A stretch of 64,000 nucleotides of DNA from Glandiceps talaboti (Eukaryota; Hemichordata; Enteropneusta; Spengelidae), in NCBI RefSeq assembly GCF_964340395.1, contig NC_135558.1:12380001-12444000 (forward strand), given 5' to 3'. Both the position numbers and the translations under genes were made by a program. The notes under the pieces were generated by a model. It worked only from the letters and a program-made list of their open reading frames with translations, made no database searches and had not been told where the DNA came from. This document shows positions 11,518 to 24,700 of the stretch, piece after piece (position 1 is the stretch's first letter; every line of letters starts with the position of its first letter).

Positions 11518-14500
11518 CTGGAAGATAGCGAGGGCATTTTGTTATGTTATGCTACATATCATATATTACATCTTATCATAAACACGGCCTGAATTTAAGT
11601 TGTCAGATTCGAATAGCTAAGTGAGCTCTTACTGCTACAATGTTCTATTAATTTCCATTGGTCTAAAACACTACCTACCACCTTACAAATTTGGTAGTCT
11701 AGATATGTTGTTTCATAGTCTATGTGCCCTGGAAACTGCTAATGTCAAGTGCTGTAGCACAATGTAATGTAACATAATCTACTATGGTGTAGGGTTGGGA
11801 TGAGGAGATATGGTGTGGTGTGGTGTGGTATATGATATGATATGATTTGATATATGATATAATATATGATATGAAAAGATATGATGTAAGATACGCTACA
11901 ATACGATATGATATATGATACAATATGATATGATATATGATATACAATACAATGCGATGTGATACAATACGACACCATATGATATAATACGATATGATAT
12001 ATGATTTCATAGTACATCTCAAACATTCTTCTTGATTTGAAAAAAGAGAATGGTTTGAAGTTTTCAGATGTATGGTGCACCTCAAATATTATTCTTTATT
12101 TGAAATAAAATTAGTTTTGAAATGTTCATTTTCATTTTGTAGGCTGATCTGAAACTCTCAGAATGGTTCCACTGATTGGAAAAAAATACATAGCTGCATT
12201 AATTTGTGATAGTCAGTATTGCTACAGACAACTGACGTCATTTTTATTTTTCTATTTGTAACCAATCAAGATGAACCTTTAGAAAAGCCTCAACCAATCA
12301 AGATAAACCTTTTGAAAAGATTCAACCAATCAAGATGAACCTTTTGAAAAGCTTCAACCAATATTGAAATGACCCTTACAAAAGATTCAACCAATCTAAA
12401 TAACCTTTTAAAAAGCTTCAACCAATTGAAATGACCCTTAGAAAAGCTTTAACCAATCGAGATGAACCTTGTGAAAAGTTTCAACCAATTGAAATGACCC
12501 TTACAAAAGTTTCAACAATCGGGATGAATATCTATAAAAGCTTCAACCAATCAACATGAATCTTTTTAAACACTTCACATTATATCCATTTTTGAGTTTC
12601 AAAGTAGATCATTATTTTAGTACACATCAATATCCTTACCGTTATCCACTCCACTTTCAGAATTGAAACCATAGTTTCTATCAGAGTTTGGTAAAGTCTG
12701 TGCTGAGACCGGAACTGTTGTGTCAGGGAAGGACTGGGTTAAAGTCTGTGTGGTTTGTTTGTTGTAGGGATGTAAATAATTCTTCTCTCCAAGTAATTGC
12801 ATGACAAGACCCTGAAGTTGGCCTAATCTCCTCTGAAAAAAACAAAGAAATAGTGCCAATGGCATTGTAGCACAACTGTGTTCTTTCACATGCCAATCCG
12901 TATTGAAATCAATAGGGAAACTTCCACACCAGACATTTTGAACGATGCATTGTGGGAAATGTGGATCATTCCATTAACAAACATGAAGCAATCACTGTTT
13001 ACTTATTCAGTCACATAGATAATTGCTTGAAACACAGATAATCTAGTCTACTCTTGGAACATTTGGAACTCTTGGAAGCATCCAGTCATCATTGATTAGG
13101 TATTACCACATCAACAAAATAATCCCATAGTCCTTTGCATCTGGGCATGCTCAGTTTGAATTACAAACAGTATATTCTGCACTCCTTACCTGCATTTCTT
13201 CTTTCTCAAGTGCCAATTTCCGTACATATTCTTCCTTTTCTTTCTGCTTCTGTCGAAGTCTATCCCTTTGTTCATGATATAAACTAATATAATCTCCTAC
13301 GAAAAAAAAAATAGAAGTGAATTAAAATCATAATGTCTTGTTACGCTTTCTTTGCTGTTTCCAAAAAATGTGTCATATCTTTAACAAGATGGGTAATTTT
13401 TTGAGATAACCGTACAGGAAGCTTTCGAAAAAACTCCCTCAGAGACTAAGTCAGATACTCTAGGGCCAACAGGACATATTGATAATGATACCACATATAC
13501 ATGTAACTGAAATGTAAGGAGGTCTAAACACGTGTATGTCTTCTTTGAAAGCAATGTTGACATTTTGGTAACACTATGTTCACAAAAATGTATAGACAGA
13601 CATCAAAAAAATATAGAACTTACCTATCGTTTCAGTCTCCCCAGACAACTGTAAACATATATGTTCTAATTCTTGTAATTTATCACTCAAGTCAGCTTTA
13701 TCTCTCATTACTCTGGTGAATTTCTCTTCTAACTTCTCCATGGCTATTTGTAGCGTTTCGTATGCTTCTTTAGTTATAAAGTTACCCTCTGGAGTTACAG
13801 CTGGTGCTATTTGATTGACAAAAAATACATTATAATGTCAGTTTTCACAAGTACATTTCTACATCGTACTCAAAGCATTTTATTATTTCCCCCAGTATGG
13901 ACCTGTAATGGCACAACGGTCCTTTACGCTTTCTAAATTTCCAGACGTGCATATCATCTGTCGCAGCCTCTGTGAGCACATAGGATTACAGCATTCACAT
14001 TGTAATCTTCATCCTACCAGGTTCCTATTTATACAGCTGGGTTATCCTGGGCACAAGTTGTAAGTGCATGGAATTAAATGTTTCACATTGCAACCTTTCT
14101 CCTACCCAGTTCCCATTTATACAGCTGGGTTGTCTGTAAGTGCATTACGATTAAATCCTTCACACTGCAACCCCTATCCTACTCGGTCCCCAATTATAAA
14201 TTTGTGTTGCTCCTGCTACATACAATGAAAACAAGAATGTGCAAATTGCATTTGCGTTAGTTGCTGTCCCCATGAGAAACGCAGATAATTACTCATTGAT
14301 CTCAGATCTTGTACTGTATATTTGAGTCTGTGTACAGTTAGTTACCTTGTGCTTGTTCTTTCTTTATCTGCTCCATTTGGTCCAATAAAAGTCTATGCTG
14401 TTCATGTTGTTCTTGGAACTGTAATGTCAGCTGGTCACGTTCCATTTCTAGTTGTCGGATTGCAGCAGACAAGGAATCCACCTACATGAAGAATTTTAAT

Positions 14501-17500
14501 TTTTAAGCAAGATCTAAAATTCAACATGTAATAATTATCATACAACATTTCAAAATCACGCTTGTTATTTCTACTTGTCTCAGTCTTTTAGTTCAATTTA
14601 ATAGTCCTCCACACAAATACAGTACATCAAACATCAAGGTAGGTTGAACATATCCAAACCAAAAATATGGGAATTATTACCCTGGTCATTCTACATCATG
14701 ACAATACATGTCTATGTCATTTGTTTTACAATGCTCAAAATATCAGTCGACATATTGTACAATAAAATCGGCTTCATGAGATGTGCTGTTTAAAAAATTC
14801 ATTTTACGGATCATTTGACAGGTTGCCGTCTGACATCGGGGAGAAGTAAGCAGATTTATTGACAACTTGGGATATTTTTTAGGGATAAAAGCTGTGCCGA
14901 TTCCAAGTGTGTTAGCAGCTGTGTTCCACTATGCATTTGAGAGCAATTGGCTCTGTCTTTGACTGTAATTTGGCGTCATATCGACCAAACACATCTGACT
15001 TTCATTGCCTTGGACTACATGTACCGTGGTGTATGTTGCTAACAAATGGTTCTCAGATACTTACCATGTCTGATCTATCCATGGAACCTTCACTGCCCTC
15101 TTGGTTTGTCGTTGCTGTACCCAAAGACAAAAAAGTAAAAGAAAATGACATCAGGCAGTGATGATGATATCAGTACTCCTCTATTACTAGTCTTGGTTAC
15201 CCAGAGTCCTCCAATATCCACCCACCCCTGAGAGTCTGGAAGAATGCTATGTCGGTCACACTTTGTCTTAACAAATACTAAGAGTGTCAAGACAAAAAAA
15301 TTGTGCTAAGTATGATGTCACTACTCGATATTTCCCATAAACCTTTGCAGGAAATCCCAAAATTGGCATAACACATGTCTAGTGCAGTATGGCTTCTTTA
15401 CAAGAAAGTTGCATAAGTTACCAAGGTGCTATTTTATCACTCGTATGTTACTTGATAACACTAATTAATACAAGTTTACTAAAGTCAGAAATAAGTCTGG
15501 CTGGACTCTTTATAATATAATAATAAAGTACAGGTATATGGTTTTCAAATCATTTGGGACGTCCTGACAGCTTTAAATCATTTTCTTAGTTGTAAGTTTT
15601 TTCTTACCTTGTAACGTTAATCTATTCTGTAATTCTGCTAACTGTACTCTTAATTCACTATTCTGTGTTGACAAAATGTTTGTATTCTCCTGCAAACAAA
15701 ATAAACCATAAAACTGACTGTGATGTATAGGAAAACGTAAGTAATTTATTGGAGCGAGTGAGTGAGTGAGTGAGTGAGTGAGTGAGTGAGTGAGTGAGTG
15801 AGTGAGTGAGTGAGTGAGTGAGTGAGTGAGTGAGTGAGCTCAGAATCTGGTACAGTTTAGACACATACTACCTATTACCTAAAAATGTAGTCAATATACT
15901 GAAGCAGTTATCCTGTATATGTTTTTGTCAATGATTTTCATTCTTTATTTTGTCAAATCAACTGTAAATTGTCAGATTCTACCAACTTTCACTGGCTGGT
16001 GACCATGGATTTTGTTTGAACTTCAACTGATTATACCTTGTGTAGTAGTGTGCATGCTGTTACTGTTTTTATCATTAACTAAATAAAGAGCCCACACAAG
16101 TGATGTTTGTGTGTTACTTATCATTTTGGTATCTATCTCAACCTGAAACCTTATTGTCAGGCTCACTGATCTTGATAGTTCATTTAATAGTTTTGACTAG
16201 GTCTATGGAAAACAGCTGTATTGTTCCTTTAATACAACAGTGTGGTATCATACCGTTTACCTACCTGAGCTGATGCAAGTTCTCTTTGTAATGTTTCAGT
16301 GAGTTGCCCCTGAGCCTCATAATGCCTCATATGGTCTGTAAGCTGTGCTTGCTGAGCAAGCTGTTTGTTCAATTCAAAATTTTGTGCCTTTATTTCTTCT
16401 AACTGTTTTTCTTTTGAGTTAAGCTGAAGACAAAATCAAAATATAATACCATGAGAACTTAGAAACTAATAATTGGTGAATTAGGCCAAAAAAATTGTTT
16501 CTGGTCAGGACATTTTGTCTGAAGTGGTGCAATGACGTAGATTTTTTTTTTAATTGTCGACAAACTTGCCACTAAATCTATTATTAATGGTAGTTACTGT
16601 TCTTTTTATTTAGTACTTTAGAGCAAGTGTGTATGTGGGGGCAGATGTCATTTGCTTGTTCATGATTGGCTCTGCAGTTGTCTTCACTGAAGTAGGGAGG
16701 GTTATTTTTGACTTAGTCTTTATTCGAGTTGTAGTTATCTCATATCTATAAGAGTAAGTGAGAGTTTTGTCCGGGAGTATTTTCTAATTCGGTAGAATAG
16801 ATTGGAAAAACAGTAGCATGTTATGTTCTTGTCATAGTTATACATTAAATTTGTGGGATTTGTCCCAGTCAATGATGCCTGTTGAGTGCTACTTATATTA
16901 AGAGATCTGACTTAGTCTCTAATCAAATTGTGGTAATGCCATACACCAGTTTTTACCTTACAAAAAAAAAATATATATATATATACGGTACCGTGCAAAG
17001 CATGGAATATTTTCCAGTGGATGCAATAATCACTGTGGATATGAAAGAAATGATAACATAGCAACAATTTTTTGACTTTATTTTACCTGTTCTCTGACTT
17101 CTCTAAGTTCATCTTCTTGTTCACTAAGTCTAGTAGCTAACTCCTTACTGATATGTTGTTCAGACTGGTATTGACTCATCATTTCCATATTATCATTACT
17201 CTGTGTACAAAAACAACATAATTTATGCAAATTAACAATACAGTGTGTACTAGGTGGTCTTCTCCCTATACTACTCATATGCATCTTTGACTCTGAGCCC
17301 CTAGACAAGTGGTGACAAACCACATATTTTCCAGTTGAATGAAGTAAAATATTGAAGAATAATAGTAATTATACCTTCTCAACCATAATTTATGAAAAAG
17401 CGAGAAAAATAATGGCGACTTGGAATGTTTGACTTCTATATTCCGAGCACAATAGAACCAATGACGTAGACACAGGTTGTCATGATGTTGAACAGGATAA

Positions 17501-19256
17501 ACAATCCATATTTTCTGTTCAAAGGCTTGGCTTGTCCATGATAATTTATATGCATATCTTGATCGTGATCGTGATCGTGATTGTGATCTGATGACCATTT
17601 GCAAGAAAAAATGGCATGCATACACTGCTAGCACTACAAAGAACATAAGCTCAAACTTACCATTTTAACGAAACCATTTTGAAGTTCAGCTAGTTGTGCT
17701 TTTAGTTCTTTATTTTGAGATAATGCTCTGCTAATAGTAGCTTTATCACTCTGCATGGTATCTAATAATTGTGTTTTGTCAACAGATTCTTCTTTCATTC
17801 TACTTAGAATGCCTTCCAATTCCTCAACTTTCTCTTCCTTCTCTTGGTACAATCTAACCAGCTGGGCATTGTCATTTGTCTGGAAATCATCAAAATTGAG
17901 ACAAAAATTGTAGCATCGCCTTTAAATGAACACTCCCATAGCTACAATCATAACATCGACTGGGACTCTCTCTCCATTGTTGATACATTCCCACATAATT
18001 TTCCCAAAAGAGATCAGTGAGGCTATCAATATCAGACGCTACAATTCCAAGACCATCAGAGATATGATATATTATAAAAAAAAAAAATTTAATTCACAAA
18101 GTTCACTTTAGACAAATGTCCTGACCAGAAACAATTCTTTTCTCTTTTTTTTCTGGTCTCACTTGGAAAGTCTACCAGTCAAATATTTATCACACGTGAC
18201 CCCAAAATAATCGTATCTGAGTTGCCACTTTGACAATAGAAGTACAGTCATGTACCTGTGATCTGTATTGCTGTAATATCTGTTCCTTTTCACTTTCCTT
18301 CTCTTCAAGTCTTCTTGCCATCTCCTCTTGCTGTGCAGCTATAGCCTTCTCAGTCTCTACAGCTGTGTAGAAATAAAAGTTACAATGACTTGAGTGTTTG
18401 CTTCCTGACAAATAAATATAGTCACTATTGGGGTGGACAACCTGTCAAGATAGTAGCTCCCACACAGAACATGCTAATATTTGTCAAACTATGTTCTGAA
18501 ATGTAGCAATGTTTATTTGATTTTAATATGTATCAAGTCAGGCAATAAAATGTTACATTTTTGTTTTGACTGACTATGTATCACTAAGCTTTAATAAAGC
18601 AAAACAACACTATTTTAGGTGACTTGGTTTTAATTCTGTGAGTGCATAGTAAACCTTGGTGAACTGTTCAATTCTTGTTTGTTAATAGTATCTTACCTAT
18701 GGCCTGCTCCACTTCAGTTAGTCTGTTTTGTAATCTATTTTGTTGTTTCAGGAGGTGATCTCTTTCCTCTATAAGTGATTTCACCTGGAATACATTAGAT
18801 CAACAAACAGATTATTAATGCCATAACACGACGTTCTTATGTGTGTGTATGTATACTGTGTGTGTAACAGCTGGCCATCTTTTATGATAACCTAGGATGA
18901 CTCTATTTTATGCCTGTCATCAATAATTGTTCAACTGTACAGAATCATATAAAACTGTACAACGTATACCATTTATTTTGCTCAAGTTGGATAATACAAA
19001 ATGAACAGGTTTATTACTGTCATTTTTGGTATTACAATATTTTTTCTTCTTTTTTGATCTGTGCTTTTTAACTTGTCCCAAGGAAATAATAGTTTAATGA
19101 ACATGAAATTGTCTTCATTTTCACAATAACATAACAAGTCACCACTTTCATAGTCTATCTGCCTGTCTGTCTGTCTGTCTGTCTGTCTGTCTCACTGTCT
19201 GTCTGTCTCACTGTCTGTCTGTCTCTCTTCCCTCACACACACACATGCACGCATGT

Positions 19257-19353
<97 letters not shown>

Positions 19354-21545
19354 GCGTGTGTACAGCTAACTTACCTGTGTTGCCAACTGCTGAATTTGTT
19401 GTTGTAAATGACTAGTATCTTGTTGGTATTGTGAAATCAGCTGTTCTCTCTCAGATGATAGCTGTTGGAAGGATTGTTGATACTGAATAAAGGCGAGACG
19501 GAAAGAGAAATAGAGGAGATAGGGCGAAGTGGTACAGGCAGGAGAATTATTGACATGCAAGCAGAGGATGGGGAACCATTATTTTTAAAGACGACATGCA
19601 GGTTAGTGGAAGGAAAAGAAAGGGAAACAAAACAAAAGAGAGAAGGTTATTATAGCTTTATCCTGGTCAAGATTGGGATTTCATATGGGTGCACTATTTA
19701 GCCCAAGGTAACAATATAGATTACCATGGCAACCACCTCGGACCCAAAGAATATGAAAATGTCTAAATAAAATATACAAAACAAAGTTACGTATTTGCTT
19801 ATTATTATTAGATTATTACGGATCGTAATGGGGTTTTTATATGGGTATATTAGGAACCCCAAGGTAATTACTATGGCAACCACCTCTGACCCAAACAATA
19901 CAGACTGATACAAAAATTTCTAAACAAAACTTAACAACAGAGAACAGACATACTTTTACCATTATTTTCAAACCAACCAACCAAACAACCAACCCACCCA
20001 CCCACCAGAATGAATTTTATTAAATATGTAATGTTATGTACTCAATTTCTGAAGATCTTAACATCAAAATACGAAACCTTGGGATGGGTACAAGTGGAAA
20101 TGGGGAACCTTTGAATGGGTACAACCGGAAATGGAGAACCTTTGACAAAATGAGATATCACCATTTTCTGGTTTCCTAATTTCCTACCTGTTGTACTTTT
20201 TGTTCTAGTGTTGACTTGTCATCCTGTAGTTGTTGTAAGGTTTGCTGACTGTCAGTACCACTACTTGAAAGTTGTTGTATCATTAACTCGGACATATTTA
20301 CTTTCTCTTGTAATGTTTGTAAGTTGTGTTCTAAAGAATGGACCTCTGAGATCTACAAACAAAAGAAAAATAGTCGTTCATTTTTTTTAATGAAATTCTC
20401 ATGTAATGTTTCTAGATTATGAACAACAACTAGAAAGTTGTTGTATCATTAACTCGGACATATTTACTTTCTCTTGTAATGTTTGTAAGTTATGTTCTAA
20501 AGAATGGACCTCTGAGATCTACAAACAAAAGAAAAATAGTCATTCATTTTTTGTCTTTGAAATTCTCTTTTTAATGTTTGTAGGTTATGATCTACAAACA
20601 AAAGATATAAATCTGAAATATCATGTTACAATAACATCTGTAGATATGTTATTATCCCTACTTTTACAAACTCATATATTTTTTTAATTCATCTGTAACA
20701 GCATGTCAGTGTTATGAAATTACTACAGACACAGATTTTCAATGTAACAGTGGATATAATACTAGTATTATGCCATATTCTAGTTATCAGAAGGATGAAA
20801 CATTTCATGGTTTGGCCACTAGGAGTGCTGTTCACAATCCCTTATGAGGATGAATGTGAAGGCCAGAATAGTGACTATTGTAGCATAAAGACAACAGAAA
20901 TGAAGTTCCTAAGTTAACCCTGTAATGCTCTCTGTTCTGTTTAATTAGTGACTACCAGTAATCAGAACATGCCTAACCACTACTGTAATGCTCTTTTAAG
21001 AATATACAGTTATTTTACACACTATCTGTGCACAGCTTTGTGCATTGCCATATCATAAGCAGCTTCAACAAAATGTTAACCCTCATTTCACCAAATCTGA
21101 GGTACCCTCTTGCAATCTGTACATGTGAAGTGGGCAGACCTTCAGTAACTGGGACATGTATGGCATATTATAGCAAAACAAGCATAAATTAATTAAACTT
21201 TAATAGGGAAACTATATTTGATGCATACACATATAACTAGCGTAATATTTGTTTGATGTACTTTAAGATAGGCCTACCTTGGCATGCAGTTGGCTGGAAA
21301 GTTCAGAATTCTGTTGTGTTAGATCATCGTTACTTTTCCTACAAAAGAAAACAGAATTTTGAGGTTACAGATATTCAGAAGTCAATCTGTTCTCTGTTGT
21401 TAATGATTACAATAAAGCAGTATAGTTGTGTATATTTTCCAATCAGTGGCAACCTTGTAATGGCTCGTCAACCAAGGAAAAGCACCACTTAAAAGTCAAG
21501 TCTGGCAAAATCAGTTAAGTCCATCAACACTTTATAGAGATATAT

Positions 21546-21605
<60 letters not shown>

Positions 21606-21730
21606 AACAGAGACAGACAGACAGACAGACTCAGACAGACAGACAAACAGAGACAGACAGACAGATAGACAGACAGACAGACAGACAAACAGAGACAGAC
21701 AGACAGACAGGCACACACAGGCATGCAGAC

Positions 21731-21771
<41 letters not shown>

Positions 21772-24700
21772 ATACCTGTCAAATGGCATGTTGATTTAAC
21801 CTTTGACCTTGAAGGTCAAGGTCACTTAAATGTGTATGTACCAAAAAAGGTGGTGTAAGTCAGAACTCAGGACCACAATAATTTCTACAAGTCTAATTAT
21901 TACATGACAATGTGGAATATAATGACATAACTAGTACTGTACACTCACCTAAAATTATAAAGATCAATTTTTACTTGATCCATGGATTTGTCAAGTTCTT
22001 TGTTGGCCTGAAAGGAAAATTGAGATATTTGCATTCATTATGTGACAGTAGAGACTAACCTTTCAGCTTACTATGATAGACACAAACAAAAGTATTGTTG
22101 TTCGATGTGGTAGATTACACAGGTTGGTGATAACGGTTCCATTGCTGTGCAGAGATATGATACATGGTGTAAACACTGGAAATGCACAAAAGTGTACACT
22201 GCAAGGTCACTGACGTCATCAGAAATGCCACCCAACTCACACAATTAAATCAACCTTCAACAGCTTAGATCATCATGTCCCAACAAAACTTCTAGTTTGT
22301 GTCTATCTTTAAAAAAAACCTTTTTTTTCACACCAAACTTTCTATACATGTGCATGGGTGTCACTGCAGGTCTATATGCATCAGCATGTACCTGTAGCAC
22401 CTGTTCGTTTATCAGAAAAAGACTTCTGCATTGACTCCTTGATTATTTTCACTCAACAAATGTGAAATAAGCTATGACTTCTGTGACTGATCTAGGAGTG
22501 GTGAAAACTGATATCAGCCAACTATTTGATGTCGAAATGTCAATCAAGTCATGTCCATTACCTCCAGGTTTACCTTTGGTAATCATTTCTTGGCAATGTT
22601 TTGATGATGACCAAAAATTGTTTCTCACCTTTTCATACTGGTGACTGGTATTATTAACTGATGCAAAGTCTCTTTCTAGTTCTGCTACTCTGTGTCGTGA
22701 TGCTTGAAGTCGACTGCTTAGATTATCAACTTCATCTATCATCAGAAAAGTATCATAAACACGGGACATTTTAAAAATATACATTTGCTGATTTACGAAT
22801 GATGTTTGCAGTATCAGTAGTACTCTTTATTAGAACAAATTAACTTTTTTCAACACTTTAACATGTACTAAAAGAGTTTATATTTTAAGCTTGTTGAATA
22901 GGCTATTTTTCATCCCCATTCTTTACTTAGTTATAATGTCATAACTTTGTTATAAATAAAGATATTGACTCCATATTTTCACAGTTTGTTCTTTATATAT
23001 TCAACATATCAGCAAAAACATTAAAATATTGTTTGTTTATGTTATGATGAAATTTGATACATGTGTATATTAATATCGTATTTTTAATATTTTTCAATTT
23101 TTACAAGGCAATTGTAAATATGGAAATTGCAACTCTACCATCTTGAATGTTGCATTATGGGAAATACACCTTACCATTCTGTCACATTGTACACAATCCC
23201 AATCTCTTACATTATTAGACTGGACAGTATCCATTCATTCATTCATTGGGTGGTCTATCCCTAACCTGTGCTTCATTGCTTTATTTTGAAATATTTTGAA
23301 AGTTTTATTGCATATTCAAACTGTTTTCTGTCTTTAACGTTGTTGACACAAGCAAAACAGAGATACTTACCTAATTTTTGTTTGTAGGCCATTTGACTTT
23401 GGTTAAGGGAGGTCTGTAGTTCTGACTTTTCTGAGACTAGAATTCCAATGGTCTGGATATGTACTTGTAACTGTTCTCTCAAAGACCCCATCTCCTTCAT
23501 CATTGTGCCCTGGTGATCCATTCTCTCCTGGAAGTAATAACAAACAATGTCCACATGGTGTATCCATCTAATACACAATTAAATATCCAAATCCACAAAT
23601 CAAACAGTCATGCCACTCTCTCCTGAAATTAACAGTCACATGTCCACATAATGCATAGACTGCAAACAAATATAAAACACACAAATCATACTCCACTCAT
23701 TCCTGTAACAGACACGTCTACATCATGTGACCATAATACCTGGTACACAATCGAATAAACAAAACATACATTTAACCCCTACCCTGACAAATATATCTCC
23801 GAAATTGAAAATTCATTTTTTTCCCTAAAAATTTTTTTATGAATGTCATTCGATTTCTGACATTATTTCCATCATATTGAAGTGATTATTAAAATTATAA
23901 GAGATTTATAAAACTTAGAATTTTGCAAAATTTAAGTAACAAGTTCTATACATGTCTAAAACTTGAACAATAGGTCCATGATGTGTAATCAAGTATTTCA
24001 ACTTTAAAAACAGCAATATAAGGGACAATCGCATAATGTCCGACAAGCTCAATGAATGAACATCGTTCATTTAGGACAAAACCCGCTACCCCCTCACCCT
24101 AAATGAACATTCACAAGTGCGACATGGCACGTCTATATATGATGTAAACCTGATCAAAATTTTAGTGGTCACACCACTATGATCGATGCAATGTAAAAAA
24201 TATAATGGTAATATGAAGTAAACATGAAGTTCCAACATTATGAACCTGTTTACTGAGATGATGGTAAACACATCAAAATACTATCGTAAACCCAGCACTG
24301 TATCTCACATTACAAGTAAATTTCACCTTATCAACATCTCAGCTAAAAGTGCAAAAATGAAGTTCAGCGATCACATCGATGCCAGACACCCCCCCCCCCC
24401 CCGACCCAAACAAACGAAGTTCGCTGTTGAGCTTGTATGACATTGTCCAATCGTCCCAAACAAATTTTAAATATTGTTGACATTATATGAATCATGTGAT
24501 ACTAAATTTAATCTATGAACTTTATGAATGAAGACAAGAGTTGGGACATTCTTTTATCGATGTCTTGAAAATTGGCACTTGGACATGAACACACACTAAT
24601 TCTGTATATTCAGTATCAATATATAATTTCATTGATATATCTATGTCAGAATTTCAATATAGGAGTTTTAAGTGTGGGAACTGAGAAAACGTTTTGCTGT

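Noticed and set aside
22200-22225. TGACGTCA octamer in GOLGA2 intron 8 as an alternative promoter
   Set aside because: Isolated motif inside a degraded repeat, without an accompanying start codon, exon or other promoter motif.
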